Part shown: piece by piece, positions 1-5,103 of the stretch
Layout of the letters: every line of letters begins with the position of its first letter
Position numbering within the stretch: position 1 is the stretch's first letter
Source of the DNA: Bacteroidota bacterium
GTDB taxonomy: Bacteria > Bacteroidota > Bacteroidia > Bacteroidales > UBA10428
Assembly: GCA_024640925.1 (NCBI GenBank)
Contig: JAHEEB010000403.1
Coordinates: forward strand, 1 to 5,103
Direction: 5' to 3'
Length of the DNA: 5,103 nt
Notes under the pieces: generated by a model
Told to the model about the DNA's origin: nothing
Database searches by the model: none
Seen by the model: the letters and a program-made list of their open reading frames with translations, nothing else
Position numbers and translations under genes: made by a program

Positions 1-353
1 TGATGTGTTAGTTATGGGTTTAAAGTTGTAACATAACACGTTCATTTTCTTCTACTATGCGCTATTTTGTGATAGCATATATAAGTTAGCAATAACTCAC
101 ATATTTGTTATATAAAAATTTAGCTTTTAAGTATTTAAAGTTTTTGTAATTGCCTGTTACTATTATTTATTTGAAACATTTTTGAGTGTATTGAGGTATT
201 GTCAACTAACGATTTTATTTTATAAATAAATATTCGTTTGTCAAAAATGTCTTGACTCATAAATGAAAGTTATTGTAAATTATTTCTTAATAATTAACCC
301 CGGGAAATGCCGAAAACCCTTTAAAAGAGTAGGCCCAACTAAATCAGTCAATT
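1..353. other. AT-rich upstream intergenic region with no supported gene
   Basis: No convincing coding sequence is visible on either strand in this stretch, which is very rich in A and T. It probably carries the promoter of the exported-protein gene that begins at 354. The closest match to the Bacteroidota -7 box TAnnTTTG is TTCGTTTG at 233-240 (one mismatch), but no TTG lies at a proper -33 distance, so no promoter is called. An AT-only inverted repeat (TTTATTT/AAATAAA, 214-230) precedes it. Near the left edge, GTTATG (11-16) and CATAAC (32-37) form a short inverted repeat followed by a T-rich run. This could be the tail of a terminator for a gene to the left, but it is weak. Confidence 0.5.
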
Positions 354-2087
354 ATGAAAAAGAGCATTTTTTTAATCGCTTTAAGTTTAATTATTTGTCC
401 TGTTTTTGGACAATATGTAACAGATTTTCAGGCTGTTTATCCTTTTAATAAAGGTGCAAACTCAACTAAAAATTACACTTTCACCAAGGATAACAGTTTA
501 ATTTCTCCTACATTACCTGGCTATATGTTAATGGCCAATTCCTCAATAAATTCTTCTATTGCTCTGGCTGCATTAAAGCTGAATGCCGATTTTTCAATTT
601 CTTCAACGTTAAGCTTTGTGCCTGTTACTACAACAACTTGGGTTTCTATTGTTCCATTAGATTTAATCAGCAATTCGGATGGCAGTTATGTTGTATGTGG
701 AACGGTTTCATACAGTTTAGTAAGGTATGCTTTTATAGCAGCATTTGATGCAAAGGCTAATCCGCTTTGGTACAAGGAATATCCGGAAATTACAAGGCTT
801 AATGCCATAATCAATGTTGCAAATTCAGCCACGGATAAAATCAGTTATATGGCTTGCGGTACATATGGGAGTTCTTATCCGGTAGGGATTATTTTAGCTG
901 TTGACTCTAAAGGTATCCCTGTTTGGTATAATTGCACGGTTCCGAATGGAAAATCGGATAAGTTTGAATATAACGATCTTATATCGATTAATAATCAGGA
1001 TGTTGCATTGTTGAAATATGCAGTAGTTGGAAATGCAATTACTGATCCTTATACCGATAAGAACGTATTGGTAACATGTATCGATATCAATGGAAATGTA
1101 TATTACAGTTACTTATATGGACTTATAAATACGAGCAGCACTATCTATGATGAGGAAGGTTATGGTCTTACTCTTTCTGATAAAAATGAAATCGTTATTT
1201 CCGGACGTACAAAATGTTATTTTGTGCAATTGCCAGCCATTAAATATGACGATGCATTGTTGTTTGCCATTACTAAGGAAGGGAAAATCGACTGGTGTTA
1301 CCGGTATGATATTCCCAAGAATAGTGCGCAAGGTGAGTATGCACAAAAGGTACTCGATTACAAAGAAAATTTGTATGTTTCAGGTTATTATATCAGTTAT
1401 AACTTTCTGAACAGTGGTTCATATGATGGATTTGCATTTGAAACTGATCTTACCGGAATTCCTACTGGTGTAAGGGTCTATGGTAATAGTGGGGCAGATT
1501 TATTTTATGCCCAGGAAATAAACCATGCATACAATGGGCTAATTTCCGTAGGATTTTCTAGCAGTTTCTTTTCAAGCTCAACGGCAGGTTTTTATGCCCC
1601 CTATATTGTTGAGTCTTACAGAACAATTGAAGAACCATGTTATAGTTTGAGCTTTAAGTTGCCCTATGAAAAAGCAGAACTGGAAATGAGTAAAATAGGG
1701 AATAACCTTACTACTACCAAATACCTGGAAGTGAAACTTAAAGTAGTTGAAAACCCTGTTTATGAACTAGTTGTTTGTCCTAAAAAATCAATTGTATCTG
1801 AAGAATTAATCGAAGCTAAAGCAGTGGATGAAACAGCACTTTCGATGGTTAACAAAGTATCCGATAAGTTGATAACACTTTATCCGAACCCTGTTCAATC
1901 TATTCTCACCATTGAGGGTGCAGAGTCAGGCAGCTCATATAAGATATTTTCCATAACGGGTAATATATTAACAGAAGGAACTCTGAATAATAAAGATGTT
2001 GATGTTGCTAATTTGTCCGGTGGTGTCTATTACATTAGTATAATCAATAATCACTTTCCGGTTACCATCAAGTTTATAAAAGAATAA
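354..2087 (+). CDS. Exported protein with propeller-like repeats and T9SS C-terminal sorting domain
   Basis: This 577-residue protein is probably exported by Sec and then passed through the outer membrane by the type IX secretion system, ending on the cell surface or outside the cell. Residues 1-20 are a signal peptide: two lysines, a hydrophobic core (IFLIALSLIICPVF), and likely cleavage near Gly19-Gln20. Residues about 100-405 hold roughly five repeats spaced 52-63 residues apart. Each has a strand ending in a D-x-x-G-type turn followed by an aromatic strand (around 132, 184, 244, 307 and 365), alternating with segments such as YVVCG, IVISG and LYVSG. This suggests a beta-propeller, although no blade family is named with confidence. 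Residues about 507-577 are a type A sorting domain: LYPNP (509-513), YKIFSITGNIL, an LSGGVYYISI strand, and a basic end (KFIKE). The start at 354 is chosen because it begins the signal peptide; no Shine-Dalgarno sequence is visible. The gene stands alone on its strand, facing a converging gene. The specific function is unknown; the lack of a catalytic motif favours a structural or binding role. Confidence 0.88.
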   Translation: MKKSIFLIALSLIICPVFGQYVTDFQAVYPFNKGANSTKNYTFTKDNSLISPTLPGYMLMANSSINSSIALAALKLNADFSISSTLSFVPVTTTTWVSIVPLDLISNSDGSYVVCGTVSYSLVRYAFIAAFDAKANPLWYKEYPEITRLNAIINVANSATDKISYMACGTYGSSYPVGIILAVDSKGIPVWYNCTVPNGKSDKFEYNDLISINNQDVALLKYAVVGNAITDPYTDKNVLVTCIDINGNVYYSYLYGLINTSSTIYDEEGYGLTLSDKNEIVISGRTKCYFVQLPAIKYDDALLFAITKEGKIDWCYRYDIPKNSAQGEYAQKVLDYKENLYVSGYYISYNFLNSGSYDGFAFETDLTGIPTGVRVYGNSGADLFYAQEINHAYNGLISVGFSSSFFSSSTAGFYAPYIVESYRTIEEPCYSLSFKLPYEKAELEMSKIGNNLTTTKYLEVKLKVVENPVYELVVCPKKSIVSEELIEAKAVDETALSMVNKVSDKLITLYPNPVQSILTIEGAESGSSYKIFSITGNILTEGTLNNKDVDVANLSGGVYYISIINNHFPVTIKFIKE

Positions 2088-2110
2088 AAAGATTTAACCA
2101 AAATGCCCAA

Positions 2111-2148
2111 AAGCACAGGTTTATAGATTAATTTCTTTACCTGTGCTT
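2111..2148. terminator. Probable bidirectional terminator between converging genes
   Basis: AAGCACAGGT (2111-2120) and ACCTGTGCTT (2139-2148) form a perfect 10-bp inverted repeat with an 18-base loop. It sits 23 bases after the stop codon of the plus-strand gene and 30 bases beyond the stop codon of the minus-strand gene. The T-run is better on the minus strand, where the stem ends in CTTTT and a further TTTT follows. On the plus strand only ATGTTT follows, so termination there may be weaker. The long loop is unusual for a strong terminator. The role is inferred from position and symmetry. Confidence 0.65.
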
Positions 2149-2178
2149 ATGTTTCAATTCACCTGTTCAGGAAAAGAC

Positions 2179-2883
2179 TTAAAAATTATAATCATTCTTA
2201 TAATCGGCAACAAAAGCATTGATAGATTCCACCATATTTTCAATATCTTTTTTTGTCCATTGTAAAACATATGCTCTCAGTTTCCAGTAGTCGCTCTCAG
2301 TTTTGCAAATTGGGAAAAATGATATAATGGGATAATTTTGCGAATAGGGGCTGGAATAATACTCAGGACTGGAGTTACCACTATAATTATAGCTTAAACT
2401 AATCTGAAATATTTCAATTCTTAGTTTGTTCCCATTAACAGTGAACCTGTTAATGGATGTATAATTAACTGAATTCGGACCATTTTTTGGTCTGTATTTT
2501 AAAGGAGATACATACACATTATTTTTAAAAACAATTTTACCCATCGATGAATCCTGGTAATCAATATAATCGTCTAAATTGCTGTATTTCAATGAAAGCC
2601 ATTCCATAATACGGTTATAAATGATCTTTTTATTCAAACTATCAAATTGGGTAACATAACCAAAGAAAATATCAGTAGAATCATGGTTAAATGGCATTAT
2701 CGGATATCCGACCTCGGTTTTCATATCCAGCCATACCTTTGAATAATTCTGATACTTATACAAATCTATCTCTCCCATATCGTATTTTTTTGCAATGAGG
2801 TTTTTTTCAATGGCTTCGTTTTGTGCAATGCAATTAAAGGAAAAAAACATAAGCACGATAAGTTGAATAAAACTTTTTTTCAT
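2179..2883 (-). CDS. Small exported protein of unknown function, possibly DUF4468-like
   Basis: The product has 234 residues from the ATG at 2883. That start is preferred over the in-frame ATG at 2934 because it opens directly with a signal peptide (MKKSFIQLIVLMFFSFNCIA, then Gln21). The longer version would put 17 polar or mixed residues in front of it. Cleavage is likely after Ala20. Cys18 lacks a convincing lipobox, so a lipoprotein is unlikely. The mature protein is rich in Tyr, Asn and Ser. A central segment (about 79-120) runs from FDSLNKKIIYNRIMEWL through a D-rich stretch to GKIVFKNN. This resembles DUF4468, a family with a TBP-like fold found in secreted Bacteroidota proteins, but the match is from memory and tentative. 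No catalytic motif or T9SS sorting domain is seen, so a periplasmic location is the simplest guess. The gene converges on the large exported gene at 354-2087 and diverges from the aromatic amino-acid operon; nothing links it to either. No good minus-strand promoter box was found upstream. Confidence 0.75.
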   Translation of the reverse strand: MKKSFIQLIVLMFFSFNCIAQNEAIEKNLIAKKYDMGEIDLYKYQNYSKVWLDMKTEVGYPIMPFNHDSTDIFFGYVTQFDSLNKKIIYNRIMEWLSLKYSNLDDYIDYQDSSMGKIVFKNNVYVSPLKYRPKNGPNSVNYTSINRFTVNGNKLRIEIFQISLSYNYSGNSSPEYYSSPYSQNYPIISFFPICKTESDYWKLRAYVLQWTKKDIENMVESINAFVADYKNDYNF

Positions 2884-3059
2884 ATCTGGGATTTTTATAG
2901 GTTGAATAAAAGCACAACAATAATCATGCCTCAATCTGTTTAATGGTAATAAGCACGATTCAAGTCAAATTTTAAAAGATGCTTGTATAAAACTCAGGAT
3001 AATATTCTTAACGTTACCTTTTTCATTTTTCATTGCTTTTGTATAAAAAAAAGTAAAAG
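2884..3059. other. Divergent intergenic region upstream of the aromatic operon
   Basis: This AT-rich spacer lies between the minus-strand gene and the promoter of the leader-pheA operon. It must supply the promoter of the minus-strand gene. The nearest match on that strand is AAAATTTG (complement of 2966-2973), one mismatch from TAnnTTTG, without a partner TTG at the right distance. No other gene or repeat is supported here. Confidence 0.4.
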
Positions 3060-3092
3060 TTGCTGTTTGTAAAATAAAAGATTATATATTTG
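3060..3092 (+). promoter_or_regulatory. Bacteroidota-type promoter of the leader-pheA operon
   Basis: TATATTTG at 3085-3092 fits the Bacteroidota -7 box TAnnTTTG exactly. TTG at 3060-3062 lies 22 bases upstream, inside the 17-23 base range reported for Flavobacterium promoters; a second TTTG at 3066-3069 is only 15 bases away. Transcription would start at about 3097-3100. That leaves only about 12-15 untranslated bases before the leader peptide ATG at 3112, a layout suited to an attenuator. Confidence 0.65.
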
Positions 3093-3111
3093 CACTCATA
3101 AATAACAAGAA

Positions 3112-3171
3112 ATGAATTTTACATATACAAATAGCTTTTACTTCTTTTATTTCTTCTTTAGCAAAAGATGA
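3112..3171 (+). CDS. pheL: Phe/Tyr-rich leader peptide of a transcription attenuator
   Basis: This 19-codon ORF encodes MNFTYTNSFYFFYFFFSKR and ends in TGA at 3169-3171. Seven residues are Phe and three are Tyr, and residues 9-16 (codons 3136-3159) are eight aromatic residues in a row. This is the hallmark of leader peptides such as those of enterobacterial pheA and pheST, where ribosome stalling at these codons reports low charged tRNA. It starts just downstream of a promoter box and is followed by alternative RNA pairings, a terminator and pheA. The ATG is preceded by A-rich sequence (AATAACAAGA) without a clear Shine-Dalgarno, which is normal for this phylum. The mixed codons suggest sensing of both Phe and Tyr. 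The peptide itself probably has no function after synthesis. The symbol is given by analogy, not homology. Chance is an unlikely explanation given the gene that follows. Confidence 0.88.
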   Translation: MNFTYTNSFYFFYFFFSKR

Positions 3172-3217
3172 AGGGGCTTATTTGTATATATTTAAAAATA
3201 TTAATCGAAGGGCCCCT
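3172..3217 (+). promoter_or_regulatory. Antiterminator pairing of the pheA attenuator
   Basis: AGGGGC at 3172-3177 is complementary to GCCCCT at 3212-3217, giving six Watson-Crick pairs with G-U extension at 3178-3179 with 3210-3211. The same GCCCCT strand forms the left arm of the terminator, so the two structures exclude each other. AAGGGGC occurs twice, at 3171-3177 and at 3222-3228, and both copies compete for one partner. The 5' strand begins right after the leader stop codon. A ribosome stopped on the Phe/Tyr codons would leave it free to pair. One that reaches the stop would cover it, allowing the terminator to form. The ribosome-coverage logic is inferred from typical footprints. Confidence 0.78.
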
Positions 3218-3240
3218 CAAAAAGGGGCCTTTTTCATTTT
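3208..3240 (+). terminator. Attenuator rho-independent terminator before pheA
   Basis: AAGGGCCCCT (3208-3217) pairs with AGGGGCCTTT (3223-3232) around the five-base loop CAAAA. The stem has ten pairs, six of them G-C and one G-T. TTTTT (3230-3234) and, after CA, TTTT (3237-3240) supply the U-tract. It is the most GC-rich patch in a very AT-rich region, and it lies between the leader peptide and pheA. A terminator just 8 bases before a gene makes sense only as a conditional one. It overlaps the antiterminator at 3210-3217. Confidence 0.9.
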
Positions 3241-3247
3241 ATATAGT

Positions 3248-4117
3248 ATGATGCAAAACAATTCAAGAATCCTTAAAACCAAACGGATTGCTATCCAGGG
3301 AGGGTATGGTGCATTTCATGAAATAGCTGCCATTCAGTATTTTGGTGATGAAAACATTGAGATTGTACCCCGGAATACCTTTAAAGATTTATTTAAAGCT
3401 CTCAAGGAAGGAGTGGTTGATTACGGAATTACGGCCATTGAAAACTCGCTTGCAGGAAGTATTCTTCCAAACTATACCCTTCTTCTCGAATCGAAAATGA
3501 AAATAATCGGAGAAATATATCTTCGGATTAAACAGAACCTGGTTGCTTTGCCTGGTCAAACAATAGAAGATATAAAAGAAGTCTATTCTCACCCTATGGC
3601 CATTCTTCAGTGCCAGATTTTTTTCGACGATTATCCCCAAATTAAATTAATTGATAGCATTGATACTGCATTAAGCGCTAAGCAGATTGCAGATGAAAAG
3701 AGTCTTGGGATAGGTGCTATTGCAAGTGATTTAGCCGCAAAAAAATATGGTTTGGAAATAATTGCCCCTGAAATTGAAACGCACAAATTGAATTATACCA
3801 GGTTTTTGATTTTGCACGATAGAAACGGTTCTTCATTCTATGACAGGGATATAAATAAAGCTTCTTTAAGTTTTTCTCTTGCTGACCAGATTGGTAGTCT
3901 TTCAAAAATATTATCCATTTTCAGTTTCCATGAAATAAACCTCACAAAGATACAGTCGATGCCAATTATAGGAAAAGAATGGGAATACCAGTTCTATGTC
4001 GATTTGGAAATTACCGATTATGATCGATATCAACATTCATTGTCGGCCATAGCTCCATTTACCTCCGATTTTCACATTCTGGGTGAGTATTATAAGGGAG
4101 AAAAACTTCTTGATTAA
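3248..4117 (+). CDS. pheA: Prephenate dehydratase (monofunctional, with ACT domain)
   Basis: This cytoplasmic enzyme converts prephenate to phenylpyruvate with loss of water and CO2, the committed step to phenylalanine. The product has 289 residues, usual for the monofunctional form. The catalytic domain (about 12-190) shows an N-terminal glycine-rich QGGYGAF (17-23), IENSLAGS (64-71), SHPMAILQC (114-122), a DTA segment (139-141) and the family's TRF motif (184-186) with the key threonine. The ACT regulatory domain (about 205-283) has GSL (216-218) where GAL is common and QSMP (236-239) where enteric enzymes have ESRP, so its phenylalanine response may differ. There is no fused chorismate mutase; that activity lies on the next gene. 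The ATG at 3248 (or 3251) is chosen because the frame's longer version, from TTG at 3182, would translate through the attenuator terminator and add 22 residues atypical of the family. No Shine-Dalgarno is visible. The gene is controlled by the Phe/Tyr attenuator upstream and lies 23 bases before the next gene. Confidence 0.95.
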   Translation: MMQNNSRILKTKRIAIQGGYGAFHEIAAIQYFGDENIEIVPRNTFKDLFKALKEGVVDYGITAIENSLAGSILPNYTLLLESKMKIIGEIYLRIKQNLVALPGQTIEDIKEVYSHPMAILQCQIFFDDYPQIKLIDSIDTALSAKQIADEKSLGIGAIASDLAAKKYGLEIIAPEIETHKLNYTRFLILHDRNGSSFYDRDINKASLSFSLADQIGSLSKILSIFSFHEINLTKIQSMPIIGKEWEYQFYVDLEITDYDRYQHSLSAIAPFTSDFHILGEYYKGEKLLD

Positions 4118-4140
4118 AGATATAATAAACAAATAAACCT

Positions 4141-5103
4141 ATGAGTATTAAACTAGATTTAGAGAAATTTGTTTTTCAGGGAATAGATGAAAAGAGACCA
4201 TTAATAATGGCTGGTCCTTGCAGCGCTGAGACTGAAGAACAAGTTATGGATACAGCAAAACAGCTTAAAGAAATAGGGATAAATATTTTTAGAGCTGGTA
4301 TCTGGAAGCCACGCACCAGGCCAAATACATTTGAGGGTGTTGGAAAAGAAGGTTTACCCTGGCTTAAAAGAGTCCATAACGAGCTTGGAATGCTTACAGC
4401 AACTGAAGTAGCTAATTCGAGCCATGTTTTTGAAGCACTTAAGTATGGTGTTGATATGCTTTGGATAGGAGCACGGACTACAGCAAACCCTTTTGCTGTG
4501 CAGGAAGTCGCTGATGCCCTTGAAGGTGTCGATATTCCCGTGATGATTAAAAATCCGGTTAATCCGGATGTTGAACTTTGGATAGGTGCTTTTGAACGAA
4601 TAAACCAGGCTGGTATTAAAAAATTAGCTGCAATACATAGAGGGTTTTCAGTCTATGGACGTTCATTTTATCGAAACGATCCGCAATGGCAAATCCCCAT
4701 TGAATTAAAAAGGCGTATTCCCAGTTTGCCTATTATAACAGATCCAAGCCATATTTGTGGAAATCGTGAATTGTTGTTAGAGATTTCGCAGGAAGCAATG
4801 GACCTGAACTTCGATGGACTTATTATCGAAAGCCATAACAATCCTGATAAAGCAATAAGCGATGCCGGGCAACAGGTTACTCCATCGGCGCTTAAAGAAC
4901 TGTTGAATAAACTTGTATTACGTAACCCAAATATCGAAAACTCAATTATTATGCACACACTTGAAGATTTACGTCGTGAAATTGACTTATATGACGATAA
5001 ATTATTGGATATCCTTGCCTCTCGCATGAACACTGCAGAGAAAATCGGAAAATATAAAAAAGAAAATAACCTTACTATTCTGCAATCTGGCAGATGGGAT
5101 GAA
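4141..5103 (+). CDS. DAHP synthase (type I-beta)/chorismate mutase fusion, 3' end outside window
   Basis: This cytoplasmic bifunctional enzyme joins phosphoenolpyruvate and erythrose 4-phosphate to make DAHP, the first shikimate-pathway step, and converts chorismate to prephenate. 321 residues are present and the frame is open at the right edge. Residues about 1-260 are the synthase barrel: AGPCS (24-28), KPRTRP (56-61), IGARTTANP (109-117), KNP (137-139), HRGF (166-169) and DPSH (201-204). Cys27, His204, Glu230 and Asp241 match the metal ligands of the Thermotoga enzyme, the last three with identical spacing. The N-terminal ferredoxin-like regulatory domain of that enzyme is absent. From about 270 an AroQ-type chorismate mutase begins (LRREID, 277-282). 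Arg278, Arg295, Lys306 and Arg318 line up with Arg11, Arg28, Lys39 and Arg51 of the E. coli P-protein; the rest is cut off. The Porphyromonas gingivalis enzyme has this order, and there the mutase domain mediates feedback by prephenate. The gene starts 23 bases after pheA without its own promoter, so it is probably co-transcribed under the attenuator. It is often labelled aroA, aroF or aroG with aroQ; no symbol is chosen. Confidence 0.94.
   Translation, partial: MSIKLDLEKFVFQGIDEKRPLIMAGPCSAETEEQVMDTAKQLKEIGINIFRAGIWKPRTRPNTFEGVGKEGLPWLKRVHNELGMLTATEVANSSHVFEALKYGVDMLWIGARTTANPFAVQEVADALEGVDIPVMIKNPVNPDVELWIGAFERINQAGIKKLAAIHRGFSVYGRSFYRNDPQWQIPIELKRRIPSLPIITDPSHICGNRELLLEISQEAMDLNFDGLIIESHNNPDKAISDAGQQVTPSALKELLNKLVLRNPNIENSIIMHTLEDLRREIDLYDDKLLDILASRMNTAEKIGKYKKENNLTILQSGRWDE

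Noticed and set aside
11..55. Possible terminator GTTATG/CATAAC followed by T-rich sequence
   Set aside because: Only six pairs with a 15-base loop and an interrupted T-run; the gene it would serve lies outside the window.
214..230. Perfect AT-only inverted repeat TTTATTT-TAT-AAATAAA, just upstream of a TTCGTTTG box
   Set aside because: It could be an operator, but such palindromes are common by chance in DNA this AT-rich, and the promoter beside it is itself unsupported.
278..295. Inverted repeat AATTATT-TCTT-AATAATT
   Set aside because: Seven A/T pairs only, with no T-run or conserved context; expected by chance.
263..448. 61-codon plus-strand ORF overlapping the start of the exported-protein gene
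   Set aside because: It overlaps the signal-peptide codons of a much better gene in another frame, has no recognisable domain, and its composition looks like translated AT-rich spacer.
2884..2934. Upstream extension of the minus-strand exported protein to the ATG at 2934
   Set aside because: It would place 17 residues, including charged ones, in front of a standard signal peptide; the ATG at 2883 is the better start.
3172..3240. A T-box or other metabolite riboswitch as the explanation for the pheA leader
   Set aside because: The leader RNA is only about 150 bases, with no visible T-box or specifier-loop features, and the Phe/Tyr-rich ORF explains it directly.
4668..5033. 121-codon minus-strand ORF
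   Set aside because: It lies entirely opposite the DAHP synthase/chorismate mutase gene, whose motifs are unmistakable; it is an antisense shadow.

Overview
The window looks like chromosomal DNA from a member of the Bacteroidota. The evidence is AT-rich composition, a secreted protein ending in a type A Por secretion (T9SS) sorting domain, starts without Shine-Dalgarno sequences, a TAnnTTTG-type promoter box, and a DAHP synthase with a C-terminal chorismate mutase, an arrangement known from this phylum. Genus and species cannot be told from the sequence.

Left part (1-2883): about 350 bases of AT-rich DNA without a convincing gene lead into a large plus-strand gene (354-2087). It encodes an exported protein with propeller-like repeats and a T9SS sorting domain. 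A minus-strand gene (2179-2883) converges on it and encodes a small exported protein, possibly of the DUF4468 family. A 10-bp inverted repeat at 2111-2148 lies between the two stop codons and probably ends transcription from both sides. Neither gene has an obvious link to the amino-acid genes on the right.

Right part (3060-5103): this is an aromatic amino-acid biosynthesis operon. A promoter (3060-3092) is followed by a 19-codon leader peptide (3112-3171) in which ten residues are Phe or Tyr, eight of them in a row. Next come an antiterminator strand that begins right at the leader stop codon, a GC-rich rho-independent terminator (3208-3240), pheA (3248-4117) and a DAHP synthase/chorismate mutase fusion (4141 to the window edge, incomplete). 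The fusion makes DAHP, the first intermediate of the shikimate pathway, and also turns chorismate into prephenate. PheA turns prephenate into phenylpyruvate. The pathway entry and the phenylalanine branch are therefore co-transcribed behind what reads as a ribosome-mediated Phe/Tyr attenuator.

The attenuator is the most notable item in the window. The leader ORF is too short for ordinary gene calling. The terminator lies inside an apparent TTG-initiated extension of pheA, so a standard annotation could easily miss the whole control region.
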